DNA of 64,000 bases from an uncultured Pseudomonadota bacterium (GTDB taxonomy: Bacteria; Pseudomonadota; Gammaproteobacteria; Burkholderiales; SG8-39), in the NCBI GenBank assembly GCA_903921325.1, contig CAIXPL010000029.1, positions 62,001 to 126,000 of the forward strand, read 5' to 3'. Of this stretch, positions 27,280-36,834 are shown piece after piece; within the stretch, counting starts at the first letter, position 1; the number at the start of each line of letters is the position of its first letter. Both the position numbers and the translations under genes were made by a program. The notes under the pieces were generated by a model. It worked only from the letters and a program-made list of their open reading frames with translations, was not told the DNA's origin and made no database searches.

Positions 27280-28367
27280 TGGCGGCCGCGCTCAAGAATG
27301 ACCGGCTGCTGCGCGCCTTGCGCCGCGAGCCCACCGACTGCACGCCGGTATGGCTGATGCGGCAAGCAGGCCGCTATCTGCCTGAATACCGCCAAACGCG
27401 CGGCCGCGCCGGCAGCTTCATGCAACTGGCGCAGTCGCCGGCCCTTGCCACCGAGGTCACGTTGCAGCCGCTCGATCGCTTCGATCTGGATGCGGCGATA
27501 CTGTTTTCCGACATTCTCACCATTCCGGATGCCATGGGGCTGGGCCTTCGATTCGCCGAGGGTGAGGGACCGCGCTTTGAGCATCCGGTGCGTGACGAGG
27601 CGGCCATACGGGCGCTCAGCGTGCCCGACCCCACCGCAGAGCTGCGCTATGTCACCGACGCCGTGCGCGAAATCGCCCGTGCCCTCGATGGCCGAGTACC
27701 CCTGATCGGCTTCTCCGGCAGCCCGTTCACCCTGGCCTGCTATATGGTTGAAGGCTCCGGCAGCGATGACTATCGGACCTGGAAACGCATGCTGTATTCA
27801 CGCCCCGATCTGGCGCACCGCCTGCTGGATGTCAATGCGCGTGCCGTCACCGCCTACCTGCTGGCGCAAATTGAAGCGGGTGCGCAGGCGGTGATGGTTT
27901 TCGATACCTGGGGCGGCATGCTGACTCCCGACAATTTCCAGACTTTCTCGCTTGACTATACCCGCCAGGTCATTGCCGGATTGACTGCCGGTATCGCCAC
28001 CCGCCCTGGGCTGCAATCGGTACCAGTAATCGCATTTACCAAAGGAGGGGGCGGCTGGCTTGAGTCGATCGCCGCCTGTGGCGCCGATGCTGTGGGCATT
28101 GACTGGACAACCTCGTTGCATTCAGCGCGCTCGCGCGTGGGTGACCGCGTGGCGTTGCAGGGCAACCTGGACCCCATGGTTCTACTCACCGACCCGGCAA
28201 CGATCGAGCGGGAAACCAAACGCGTGCTCGCCGATTTTGGCCATGGCCACGGGCATGTGTTCAACCTGGGACACGGCATCGTCCCGGCTACCCCGCCTGA
28301 GCATGTGCAGGCACTGGTCGAAACCGTACATAGTGCCAGCGTGCCGTATCACCGAAACGGGGGCTGA
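27279..28367 (+). CDS. hemE: Uroporphyrinogen decarboxylase HemE
   Basis: HemE decarboxylates uroporphyrinogen III to coproporphyrinogen III in heme synthesis. The 362-residue protein has both family signatures: [16 protein letters not shown] near the start and [16 protein letters not shown] in the middle. The C-terminal [15 protein letters not shown] segment is also typical. It is translationally coupled to the EVE gene. The region after it holds the DnaA boxes described separately. Confidence 0.97.
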   Translation: MAAALKNDRLLRALRREPTDCTPVWLMRQAGRYLPEYRQTRGRAGSFMQLAQSPALATEVTLQPLDRFDLDAAILFSDILTIPDAMGLGLRFAEGEGPRFEHPVRDEAAIRALSVPDPTAELRYVTDAVREIARALDGRVPLIGFSGSPFTLACYMVEGSGSDDYRTWKRMLYSRPDLAHRLLDVNARAVTAYLLAQIEAGAQAVMVFDTWGGMLTPDNFQTFSLDYTRQVIAGLTAGIATRPGLQSVPVIAFTKGGGGWLESIAACGADAVGIDWTTSLHSARSRVGDRVALQGNLDPMVLLTDPATIERETKRVLADFGHGHGHVFNLGHGIVPATPPEHVQALVETVHSASVPYHRNGG

Positions 28368-28397
28368 AACAACGCCTGCAGCCGTGAAAATGGGTAC

Positions 28398-28580
28398 TTA
28401 TGCACAGCATGTGCGGAAATGCACATACGTTTCATCCTTCCGAAATATTTGACATCATGCAAATAAGTAGCTGATTTAAAAAATAATATTTGCGTGTTGT
28501 CAACACCTGAACGACCTTCGGCGGAGCGTGGGCATAGCGCCGCAGCAGACCGACCCAAGTTATACACATAGTTATCCACA
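28398..28580. other. AT-rich region with three perfect DnaA boxes (possible replication origin or DnaA-regulated leader)
   Basis: Three matches to the DnaA box TTATNCACA occur in one orientation: TTATGCACA at 28398-28406, TTATACACA at 28560-28568 and TTATCCACA at 28572-28580. The last two are three bases apart. Between the first and second lies the most AT-rich stretch noticed in the window (about 28441-28495), like a DNA-unwinding element. A near-palindrome TGTTGTCAACA follows. The whole 313-base gap between hemE and priA has no gene. In Caulobacter crescentus the origin adjoins hemE. Against an origin, both flanking genes point the same way and no dnaA is in view. Confidence 0.5.
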
Positions 28581-28680
28581 CCCACGACGGAAGTTTCGGA
28601 AATCACTGGCAATTGAACGACTTGGCGCATTTTCCTCGGGCAGTATCTCGCCTCTGTCGATAGAGCGGACCCTCATAGAA

Positions 28681-30735
28681 ATGCCAATCCTGCAGGTCGT
28701 GCTGGATGTGCCCCTGTCAAAGGCCTTTGACTATCTGAGCACCGATCCGGTCGCGATCGGCAGTCGGGTCAGCGTCCCGTTTGGACGTCGCGCGCAGGTG
28801 GGGATAGTGGTTGGCATTACGAACGAATCGAGCGTGCCGCTGGCGCAGTTGCGTCCGATCCTCGCGCATCTTGAGGACAGTCCGCCCTTGCCCGCGGACT
28901 GGCTGCGGTTGACCGATTTCGCCAGCCGCTATTACCAGCGTGCGCTGGGTGAGGTGATGCTGGGCGTGTTACCACCGCGACTCAAAACCGGCAAGCCCAT
29001 GCGCGTCCGCAGCAGCCGGTCGCGTACCACAGTTGCGGCGGGTGCATCGGTTGCAACAGACGCAGAGGGTGCCCACGGCGCACCGGTCAGGTCCTGGCAA
29101 TTCGTTGAACATCATCCCCTGACCGGTGAACAGGCAGTCGCTGTCGAGGCGGTGAACGGGGCAATCGATGGCGACCCTGCCGCCTTTTTGCTGCAGGGCA
29201 TCACCGGCAGCGGCAAGACTGAGGTCTATATGCAGGTCGCGGCCCATGCGCTGCGCGCCGGGTGCCAGGTACTGGTGCTGGTACCCGAAATTCACCTCAC
29301 CCCGCAATTGGAACAACAGTTCCGGCAGCGCTTTCCCGGAGCCCGGATTGAACTCATGCATAGCGGGCGCAGCGGGGTAGCCCGCGCGCAGGGCTGGCTG
29401 AGCGCACAAACAGGAACTGCCCAGATCGTGCTCGGCACCCGTCTGGCGGTCTTCACGCCCTTTGCACACCTGGGTCTGATCATCATCGACGAGGAGCACG
29501 ACCCCTCGTTCAAACAACAGGACGCAGTGCGCTATTCGGCTCGCGATCTGGCGGTCTGGCGCGCGCGTGACGCAGGCATCCCGATCGTTCTGGGATCGGC
29601 CACCCCGTCCCTGGAGTCATTTGCCAATGCGAAGGCCGGGCGCTACCAGCGGCTCACTTTGCAGCAGCGCGCGCGACCGCAGGCACAATTGCCCCTGTTG
29701 CAACTGATCAACACGGATCGCGACGAGGTTCGCGACGGCCTGTCAAAGACCCTGATCGAGGCACTGAGCGACACCTTCAAAGCCGGTGAGCAAGCGCTCC
29801 TGTTTTTGAACCGGCGTGGCTATGCCCCGGTCCTTGCCTGCAATGCCTGTGGCTGGATGCCCGGCTGCCCGCGTTGCTCAACCCACGTGGCCGTTCATCT
29901 GGGCGAGCGGCGCTTGCGCTGCCATCACTGCGGCTTCGAGGCGCCAATCCCGGCGCGCTGCCCGGATTGCGGGAATGTCGATCTGCAGCCATTCGGCCGT
30001 GGCACCGAGCGGCTGGAAGAGACCCTTGGCGGGCTGTTTCCGCAGATCCGCATTGCACGCATAGACAGCGATTCAATGCGCCTGAAAGGTGCTTGGGAAC
30101 AGATGCATCAGAGAATCCATGCCGGTGCGATCGATCTGCTTGTTGGCACCCAGATGCTTGCCAAGGGGCACGATTTCCCGCGACTCACCCTGGTGGCGGT
30201 GGTCAATGCCGATGCGGCCCTGTTTGCCGCTGACTATCGCGCGCCGGAACGCCTGTTCGCCCAATTGCAGCAGGTGTCTGGACGTGCTGGACGCGATGCC
30301 CTGAAAGGCCGGGTGCTGATTCAGACCCGCTACCCCGATCATCCGCTGTATCGCTCCCTGCTGCAGGGAGATTACAATCGATTTGCACAGGCTGAACTGG
30401 CTGAGCGCGCGCGCGCAGGCTTTCCGCCTTCGGTGGCCGAAGCGGTCTTGCGTGCCGAAGGGCGCGAGATGCCTTACGCAATCGAATTTCTCGCGAACGC
30501 CCGCGCAGCGGCGCTGGCATTGCGCGAGATGGACCCGGAGGACATCAGTCTGTATGACCCGGTACCGATGAGCCTGGCGCGATTCAATGGCTGGCATCGC
30601 GCGCACCTGCTGGTGCAATCACCCCGGCGCGCTCGCCTGCAGCAATTTCTCACCGCCTGGCGGCTCGCGATCCAGTCGTTGCCCGCACGTCATGGCACAC
30701 GCTGGCATGTGGATGTCGACCCGATCGAATTCTGA
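28681..30735 (+). CDS. priA: Primosomal protein N' (replication restart helicase PriA)
   Basis: PriA is a 3'-5' DNA helicase that reloads the replisome at stalled forks. The 684-residue protein has an N-terminal DNA-binding domain (VVLDVPLSKAFDYL), Walker A GITGSGKTEVYM, the DEEHD box and a GSATPSLESF motif III. A zinc-binding insertion follows with eight cysteines (CNAC, CPRC, CHHC, CPDC pairs). The frame is open to 28528, but ATG 28681 matches family N-termini. Two DnaA boxes lie about 100 bases upstream. Confidence 0.96.
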   Translation: MPILQVVLDVPLSKAFDYLSTDPVAIGSRVSVPFGRRAQVGIVVGITNESSVPLAQLRPILAHLEDSPPLPADWLRLTDFASRYYQRALGEVMLGVLPPRLKTGKPMRVRSSRSRTTVAAGASVATDAEGAHGAPVRSWQFVEHHPLTGEQAVAVEAVNGAIDGDPAAFLLQGITGSGKTEVYMQVAAHALRAGCQVLVLVPEIHLTPQLEQQFRQRFPGARIELMHSGRSGVARAQGWLSAQTGTAQIVLGTRLAVFTPFAHLGLIIIDEEHDPSFKQQDAVRYSARDLAVWRARDAGIPIVLGSATPSLESFANAKAGRYQRLTLQQRARPQAQLPLLQLINTDRDEVRDGLSKTLIEALSDTFKAGEQALLFLNRRGYAPVLACNACGWMPGCPRCSTHVAVHLGERRLRCHHCGFEAPIPARCPDCGNVDLQPFGRGTERLEETLGGLFPQIRIARIDSDSMRLKGAWEQMHQRIHAGAIDLLVGTQMLAKGHDFPRLTLVAVVNADAALFAADYRAPERLFAQLQQVSGRAGRDALKGRVLIQTRYPDHPLYRSLLQGDYNRFAQAELAERARAGFPPSVAEAVLRAEGREMPYAIEFLANARAAALALREMDPEDISLYDPVPMSLARFNGWHRAHLLVQSPRRARLQQFLTAWRLAIQSLPARHGTRWHVDVDPIEF

Positions 30736-30791
30736 GGGTGGCGAGCAGCCACCCGATAGACCAATTGCTTCGGCAGCGCCCGGCCCTGCCG
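30736..30791. terminator. Hairpins between convergent priA and THX genes
   Basis: GGGTGGC and GCCACCC (30736-30754) form a seven-pair stem with a five-base loop directly after the priA stop. CGGCAG and CTGCCG (30771-30791) form a second stem just after the THX stop on the minus strand. Neither has a clear U-tract, so they may act as weak or Rho-assisted ends. Confidence 0.4.
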
Positions 30792-30792
30792 A

Positions 30793-30903
30793 TTACTTCT
30801 TCTTGACTTCCGCTTTCTTGACCGGCGGCACCTGCGGGCGTGATTTGCCGTAGGAACCCTTGAAAATCTTGCCGCGCTTGGTACGCTTGTCGCCCTTGCC
30901 CAT
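30793..30903 (-). CDS. 30S ribosomal protein THX
   Basis: This is a 36-residue, very basic protein beginning [20 protein letters not shown], which matches the THX family of small 30S ribosomal proteins. It contains about 13 lysines and 4 arginines. The gene is short but the N-terminal match is unmistakable. It is convergent with priA. Confidence 0.9.
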   Translation of the reverse strand: MGKGDKRTKRGKIFKGSYGKSRPQVPPVKKAEVKKK

Positions 30904-31239
30904 GAATAGCCCCATTTGAAACGAAGGGACGGATTCTAGAGCAAACCGCCGCCGGATGTATCAGATTCGCCGCCCCCGATCCATCTGCTGATCGACCTCC
31001 TCAGTGCCGGCGACGAATGTGCGATGCCAACGCATCGGCAGCTACGCTGCAAAACCGGATAAATCGCGCGCCGCCAACCATGTCACGGGTTGTCATATTC
31101 ACGGTGTTACGCTAAGCTGGCTGAGAGCAACTACTTACTCGCATTGGTTCGCGCTTCGTCCGCGCCCGAGCGGTTTCACGGGCCGACCGGCGCACTATCA
31201 GGCGATCATTCCCGTCGGCCGACCGGAGGGTAAGACCCG
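30904..31239. other. Intergenic region, divergent between THX and TfoX-like genes
   Basis: No gene is supported here. A possible promoter for the TfoX-like gene is TTGTCA at 31090-31095 and TAAGCT at 31113-31118, with a 17-base spacer. The -10 is a poor match. A GGAGGG ribosome site lies just before the next ATG. Confidence 0.3.
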
Positions 31240-31692
31240 ATGGACACCGCAATCGGTTTCATCGATGAGGTGATAGAGCTACTCGGACCGTTTGGAACGG
31301 TCAGCGGGCGCGCTTTTGCCGGCGGACACGGCATACACCTGGACGGACTATTGATCGCGCTGGTCGTGGACGAGCAATTGTGGCTCAAGACCGATACCAT
31401 CAACCGGGCGGAATTCGTCGCAGCAGGTTCGATCGAGCTGGACACCACGCTGCGCTCTCGTGACATTCCCGGCGGTTTTTTTAGTGCCCCTGAAGGTTCA
31501 CTGGACTCGGCTCAAGCGCTGATGCCTTGGGCCCGCAGCGCCTACGCCGCGGCCATGCGCAGTGGCGCCCGCCGTCGCGCAAGCGACGGTCGCACCCCGT
31601 CACGCACTGCAATGACCACGCGAACCAGCGTGCGGCCCAGCCGCGGCGGTGCGCGCCAGTCCACCCGCACCCATCGCGATCGGCATCGCTAG
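31240..31692 (+). CDS. TfoX/Sxy N-terminal domain protein
   Basis: This 150-residue protein has a TfoX_N domain in residues 1-100: VSGRAFAGGHGIHLDGLLIALVVDEQLWLKT is the characteristic core. Full-length TfoX/Sxy activates competence genes with CRP, but single-domain relatives are widespread and their role is unclear. The last 45 residues are Arg/Thr/Ser-rich and probably disordered. No TfoX C-terminal domain is present. The gene stands alone, with the MATE gene convergent to it. Confidence 0.78.
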   Translation: MDTAIGFIDEVIELLGPFGTVSGRAFAGGHGIHLDGLLIALVVDEQLWLKTDTINRAEFVAAGSIELDTTLRSRDIPGGFFSAPEGSLDSAQALMPWARSAYAAAMRSGARRRASDGRTPSRTAMTTRTSVRPSRGGARQSTRTHRDRHR

Positions 31693-31704
31693 CATTCGGC
31701 GGCG

Positions 31705-33108
31705 TCAGGCGGCGTGAACGCTGCGCACCCGTAGCTCGCGGTCGCGTAAGGCGCGCGCACTTTCAATCAGAAAGTATCCTGTGACCAGAGCACCTGCGCA
31801 CAGCACGCTTGCAATGGCGGCAATCCAGAAGCCGGCCGCTCCCAGTGGCGTGACCGCACCGATCCAGCGTAATGACACCGTGTCGGTCAGACCGAGAAGA
31901 TAGCCGCCGCCCAACCCAACGCCCCACAGCGCGATGGTATAGATGATCATCGGCACAACCGTCCGTTTATAGCCGCGCAGTACGTTGACGGCGATCGCCT
32001 GCAAGGCATCGACCACGTGATAGAGCGCAACCAATCCGAGCAGACTCGCGGCAATCCGCTGTACGCCCGGATCACGGCTGTAGAACTCGGCCACCGCACC
32101 ACGTCCGAGTCCCAGTGCAGAGGCAAACACCAGGGCCACCGCCAGCGCAATCAGCAACGCCTGCACACCGGTGTCGCGCGCCCGCTTGAAATCCTGCGCA
32201 CCGATCGCCTGACCGACCAGCACCGTGGCGGCGTTGCCCAGGGACAAGGGGATCATGAACAACAGCGCAGCCATATTGGCCGCGATCTGGTGCGCCCCCG
32301 AGTACTGCGCGCCCAGCCGCGCAATGAACAAGGTCATGAACGTAAACGCGGTTACATCGACCAGAAAGGTCGCCCCTATGGGTGTTCCGACCGCAAGCAT
32401 CTGGCGTACCGATTGCCATTCGGGCCACGACCACTGGTGAAATACCTGATACGGCCGGTATTCCGCTGCGCGAGCAACCCACAGCCAGCCGAGCACGCAG
32501 GTCACCCAGGAACAGATTGCGGTGGCCACGGCACACCCCGGCCCACCCAGAGCAGGCAGTCCGGCATGGCCTTCGATCAGCGCCCAATTGAGCGGCACCT
32601 TGAGCGAAAGACCGATCAGGTTGAGCACCATGACCACCCGAGGCCGTGAAATCGCGTTGCTGAAAGAGCCAAACACGCGAAAAAACAGCAGCGCCGGCAC
32701 GCCGAACTGGATCGCCTGCAAGTAGGCGCGCACCTTGAGTTCAACAACCGGGCTCACCTGGGTTACGCGAAAAAAGGGCTCGGGAAACTGCAAAACGGCA
32801 ATCACGGCAATCGACATCAGCAAGCCCAGCCACGCGCACTGCCGGACTTGCTCGCCAATGGCCGCACGCTCACCGGCGCCATACAGTTGCGCGGCAATCG
32901 GCGTGAGCGCGATCAGCACGCCCATCGTGGTGACAAATACCGTGATGTAGATGCTTGCACCGATCCCAACCGCGGCCAGATCCTCGGTGCCGAAGTGCCC
33001 TGCCATGATGGTGTCGAGCACACCATAGAGCATGACCGCAACCTGGGCGACCAGGACCGGCCAGCCCAGTCGCACCAGTGGGCGTACGATCGACTGCCGC
33101 GGACTCAC
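31705..33108 (-). CDS. MATE family efflux transporter (NorM-like)
   Basis: This is an inner-membrane multidrug/Na+ or H+ antiporter of the MATE family, 467 residues with about twelve hydrophobic segments in two halves. The N-terminal LGWPVLVAQVAVMLYGVLDT and AGHFGTEDLAAVGIG segments and the second-half GAHQIAANMAALLFMIPLSLGNAATVLVGQAIGA segment are typical of NorM. It shares ATGA with the CysB-like regulator gene upstream, so the two may be co-transcribed. Confidence 0.92.
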   Translation of the reverse strand: MSPRQSIVRPLVRLGWPVLVAQVAVMLYGVLDTIMAGHFGTEDLAAVGIGASIYITVFVTTMGVLIALTPIAAQLYGAGERAAIGEQVRQCAWLGLLMSIAVIAVLQFPEPFFRVTQVSPVVELKVRAYLQAIQFGVPALLFFRVFGSFSNAISRPRVVMVLNLIGLSLKVPLNWALIEGHAGLPALGGPGCAVATAICSWVTCVLGWLWVARAAEYRPYQVFHQWSWPEWQSVRQMLAVGTPIGATFLVDVTAFTFMTLFIARLGAQYSGAHQIAANMAALLFMIPLSLGNAATVLVGQAIGAQDFKRARDTGVQALLIALAVALVFASALGLGRGAVAEFYSRDPGVQRIAASLLGLVALYHVVDALQAIAVNVLRGYKRTVVPMIIYTIALWGVGLGGGYLLGLTDTVSLRWIGAVTPLGAAGFWIAAIASVLCAGALVTGYFLIESARALRDRELRVRSVHAA

Positions 33109-34046
33109 AACTCGTAACCTGTGCCGCTCCCGGCCAGTGCGCGCTCGACGACCTTGCGGGTCAGTGTCGGCGCAAAGCGCTCGATGAACGCAAAGGTATA
33201 GCTGCGCACATAGGCATCGCGCTTCAGGGCAATGCGGGTCATGCTGGGTTTGATCAGTGCGCTGGCGTCGCGCGCCACCAGCGTGGTGTCACGGGTGGCA
33301 TCAAATGCCATCGAGGCGACGATGCCGACCCCCAGGCCCACCGCAGCGTAGGTCTTGATGACATCGGAATCGATGGCGGTGAGAACGACGTCGGGATCGA
33401 GTCCGCGGGCACGGAATGCCTCGTCGATATGTGCCCTGCCCGAAAATGCGATGTCATAGGTGATCACCGGATGACGGGCGATTGCCTCCAGCGTGAGGGG
33501 CTCGGTGCTATCAAGCACGTGCCCACGCGGCACGACCACCGAGTGAGTCCAGCTATAGCCTGGCATCGCGAGCAGACTCGGATAGCGATCGAGCGCTTCA
33601 GTCGCGATTGCAACATCGGCCTCACCGGCAAGGACCATCTCGGCGATTTGCCGTGGATTGCCCTGATGCAGGGCAAGACGCACACGTGGGAAGCGTTGCC
33701 TGAAATCCGCCACCACAGGAGGCAGGGCATAGCGAGCCTGGGTATGGGTCGTTGCAATACGCAGCTCACCGGCCTTGTTGTCACTGAGTTCGCGGCCGAT
33801 CGAACGCAAATCATCGGCATGCACCAGCAACCGATCGACCACCGAGGCAATGGCGGCACCGGCGTCGGTCAGGCCGACAAAGCGCTTGCCGTGGCGAACG
33901 AAGATCTGCACGCCCAGTTCCTCTTCCAGTTCGCGTATCTGCTTGGACACGCCGGGCTGGGAGGTAAACAGGCGCTCAGCGGCCTGGGTCAGGTTGAAAT
34001 CGCAGCGGATCGCCTCGCGCACTGCACGAAGTTGCTGGAAGTTCAC
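33105..34046 (-). CDS. CysB-family LysR-type transcriptional regulator
   Basis: This DNA-binding regulator of 313 residues has an N-terminal winged helix (MNFQQLRAVREA, then NLTQAAERLFTSQPGVSKQIRELEEELG) and a substrate-binding C-terminal domain. The N-terminus and the ATTHTQARYALP segment place it in the CysB/Cbl subgroup, which responds to N- or O-acetylserine or sulphate. It could control sulphur assimilation elsewhere. Coupling with the MATE gene downstream is unusual for CysB. Confidence 0.88.
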   Translation of the reverse strand: MNFQQLRAVREAIRCDFNLTQAAERLFTSQPGVSKQIRELEEELGVQIFVRHGKRFVGLTDAGAAIASVVDRLLVHADDLRSIGRELSDNKAGELRIATTHTQARYALPPVVADFRQRFPRVRLALHQGNPRQIAEMVLAGEADVAIATEALDRYPSLLAMPGYSWTHSVVVPRGHVLDSTEPLTLEAIARHPVITYDIAFSGRAHIDEAFRARGLDPDVVLTAIDSDVIKTYAAVGLGVGIVASMAFDATRDTTLVARDASALIKPSMTRIALKRDAYVRSYTFAFIERFAPTLTRKVVERALAGSGTGYEL

Positions 34047-34098
34047 AGTTGGGCACAGCAGCGATTACGCATCGCGCCATTGTAATGTATCGACTGAC

Positions 34099-36774
34099 TC
34101 AGACTTCCCAGGCCGGTGCAGCGTCGGCGTCCAGCTGATAGCGGGCAATGGCCTCGCTGACGCGGCCCGGACTGAACCTGCCCTCGCGTGCCAGTGCCGC
34201 CAGCGCGGCCACGACAATGTGCTCGCTGCTCACCTCGAAGAAACGCCGCAGCGTCGGCCGGGTGTCACTGCGTCCAAAGCCATCAGTACCCAGCGTGATG
34301 CAGGGGCGGTCGATTCCGCCGCGAATCAGATCGGCCACCGCTCGCACATAGTCCGACGCGGCAACCACCGGTCCGGGTGCCGCAGCGAGCGACTGTTCAA
34401 TCCACGACGAGCGCGGGGTGGCCTCGGGATGCAATCGATTCCAGCGCTCGGTGGCCACCGCATCGCGCTGCAGCTCGCTAAAGCTGGTGACACTCCACAG
34501 GCCAGCTCCGACCTGCCAATCGGCCCCCAGCATACGCGCGGCCTCGATCGCCTCGCGCAGGATGGCGCCACTGGCCATCAATTGCACCTGCTCAGGCAGG
34601 GCAGCCGGCGAACCCAGCCGGTAGAGTCCGCGCAGAATGCCTTGCTCCGAGTCGGCCGGCATGACCGGATGGACATAATTTTCATTCATGGCGGTGATGT
34701 AATAGAACACATCCTCGCCGGCATCGACCATGCGTCGTATGCCCTCCTGCACAATCACCGCCAGCTCGTGGGCGAAGCAAGGGTCGTAGGCAACACAATT
34801 GGGAACGGTCGAGGCGATCAGGTGGCTTGACCCATCCTGATGCTGCAACCCCTCCCCAGCGAGCGTGGTACGCCCGGCGGTGGCTCCGATCAGGAAGCCG
34901 CGCGAACGCTGATCGGCAGCGGCCCAGATCAGATCGCCCACCCGCTGAAACCCGAAGATCGAGTAATAGATGTAGAACGGCAGCATGCGCACGCCGTGCG
35001 TGCTGTAGGCCGTGGCGGCAGCAATCCAGGAGGCGAGTGCACCGGCCTCGGAAATTCCCTCTTCGAGAATTTGTCCGTCGCGCACTTCGCGGTAGTAGCT
35101 CAGCTCGTCCTTGTCCTCAGGCTCGTAGAGCTGGCCCACCGCGGAGTAGATTCCGATCTGCCGGAACAGATTCTGCATGCCGAAGGTGCGCGCCTCATCG
35201 GCCACGATGGGCACGATGCGTGCACCAATGTGGGCGTCCTTGACGAGCTGGGCCAGCAGGCGAACAAGCACCATTGTGGTGGAGTGCTCGCGATCAGCCG
35301 TCCCCTGGGTGATTGATCCAAAACTCGCCAGTGCGGGCGCGCTCAGGGCAGGTGCATTGTTGCGCCGCGCCGGCAGATAGCCACCCAGGGCGTCGCGCCT
35401 TGCATGCAGGTAGGCCATCTCGACAGAGTCAGCCGGCGGGCGATAGAAGTCCAGGCGTTCGACCTGCTCGTCGGTAAGTGGCAGTGCGAAGCGGTCGCGA
35501 AAAGTTCGCAAGGCCTCGTCGTCGAGCTTTTTCTGCTGGTGAGTGGTCATGCGCGCCTGACCGGCCGAGCCCATGCCATAGCCTTTCATGGTCTGCGCCA
35601 GGATCACCGTCGGCTGCCCTCGTGTGGCCAGCGCAGCGGCATAGGCAGCATGGATTTTCACCGGGTCGTGACCGCCGCGGCGCAGCTTGTCGATATCGGC
35701 ATCGGACATGTGGGCAACGAGGGCCTGCAGTTCCGGATATTTGTTGAAGAAATGCTCGCGGTTGAAGCGCCCGTCGGTGGCGGCATATTTCTGGAATTCG
35801 CCATCGACGGTCTCATGCAGGCGACGCAGGATCTGACCATCGTGATCGCGCGCAAACAGGGCGTCCCAATTGGAGCCCCACATCACCTTGAGCACATTCC
35901 AACCGGCGCCGGCAAACAACCCTTCGAGCTCCTGAATGATGGAGCCATTGCCGCGCACCGGACCATCGAGCCGTTGCAGATTGCAATTGATCACAAAGAC
36001 CAGATTGTCGAGTCCTTCACGCGCGGCGAGTGACAGTCCAGCCAGTGACTCTGGCTCGTCCATTTCCCCGTCACCGAAAAAACCCCAGACGGTGCGTCCG
36101 CGGGTGCCCGCCAGCCCTCGCGCATCGAGATAGCGCATGAAGCGGGCTTGATAGATGGCACTGATCGGCCCCAGGCCCATCGATCCGGTGGGAAACTGCC
36201 ACAGACTTGGCATCAACCAGGGGTGCGGATAGGACGACAGGCCGGCCCCGCCAACCTCGCGCCTGTAGTTGGCCAGATCGGCTTCTTCAAGTCGGCCTTC
36301 CAGGTAGGCGCGGGCGTAAATACCCGGTGCCGAATGCGGCTGGAAATAAACCAGATCGCCGTCCTGACCCGCACGAAAAAAGTGATTGAAGCCGACCTCG
36401 AACAAGTCGGCCGCGGAGGCGTAGCTGGCGATATGCCCACCCAGTTCACCGAACGCCTTGTTCGCCCGCACGACCATCGCCAGCGCATTCCAGCGCACGA
36501 TGGCCGACAGGCGGGCCTCGATGGTCAGATCACCCGGATAAGGCGGTTGACTGGCAACCGCAATACTATTGCCATACGGGGTGTTGAATCGAGACCGCGT
36601 GCGCACCTCGGCTGCCGAGGCATGCTCGATCAGCCTCTGCAGCAGGTAACGGGCGCGCTCCTCGCCGCCGGCGCGCAGCAGGGTGTCGAAAGCATCCAGC
36701 CACTCGCGGGTCTCGGCCGGATCCTGGTCCTGGCCGATGGCAAGGTCATCATGAGGCTGTGACCGATCGTTCAT
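34099..36774 (-). CDS. aceE: Pyruvate dehydrogenase E1 component, homodimeric type
   Basis: This thiamine-diphosphate enzyme (891 residues, about the length of AceE) decarboxylates pyruvate or a related 2-oxoacid. The TPP-binding motif GDGEMDEPESL to INCNLQRLDGPVRGN is intact. The N-terminal TPYGNSI and C-terminal GTDGFGRSDTRP segments are as in AceE. No aceF or lpd gene follows; the next gene is a LysR regulator. It may serve a dispersed pyruvate dehydrogenase or be a second E1 of the 2-oxobutyrate (MdeB-like) kind. Confidence 0.92.
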   Translation of the reverse strand: MNDRSQPHDDLAIGQDQDPAETREWLDAFDTLLRAGGEERARYLLQRLIEHASAAEVRTRSRFNTPYGNSIAVASQPPYPGDLTIEARLSAIVRWNALAMVVRANKAFGELGGHIASYASAADLFEVGFNHFFRAGQDGDLVYFQPHSAPGIYARAYLEGRLEEADLANYRREVGGAGLSSYPHPWLMPSLWQFPTGSMGLGPISAIYQARFMRYLDARGLAGTRGRTVWGFFGDGEMDEPESLAGLSLAAREGLDNLVFVINCNLQRLDGPVRGNGSIIQELEGLFAGAGWNVLKVMWGSNWDALFARDHDGQILRRLHETVDGEFQKYAATDGRFNREHFFNKYPELQALVAHMSDADIDKLRRGGHDPVKIHAAYAAALATRGQPTVILAQTMKGYGMGSAGQARMTTHQQKKLDDEALRTFRDRFALPLTDEQVERLDFYRPPADSVEMAYLHARRDALGGYLPARRNNAPALSAPALASFGSITQGTADREHSTTMVLVRLLAQLVKDAHIGARIVPIVADEARTFGMQNLFRQIGIYSAVGQLYEPEDKDELSYYREVRDGQILEEGISEAGALASWIAAATAYSTHGVRMLPFYIYYSIFGFQRVGDLIWAAADQRSRGFLIGATAGRTTLAGEGLQHQDGSSHLIASTVPNCVAYDPCFAHELAVIVQEGIRRMVDAGEDVFYYITAMNENYVHPVMPADSEQGILRGLYRLGSPAALPEQVQLMASGAILREAIEAARMLGADWQVGAGLWSVTSFSELQRDAVATERWNRLHPEATPRSSWIEQSLAAAPGPVVAASDYVRAVADLIRGGIDRPCITLGTDGFGRSDTRPTLRRFFEVSSEHIVVAALAALAREGRFSPGRVSEAIARYQLDADAAPAWEV

Positions 36775-36834
36775 GGATGCACCTGAGCGTACGAGCGGGC
36801 AGTGCCAATGCTAACGCACCGCGCTCGCCTCGCG

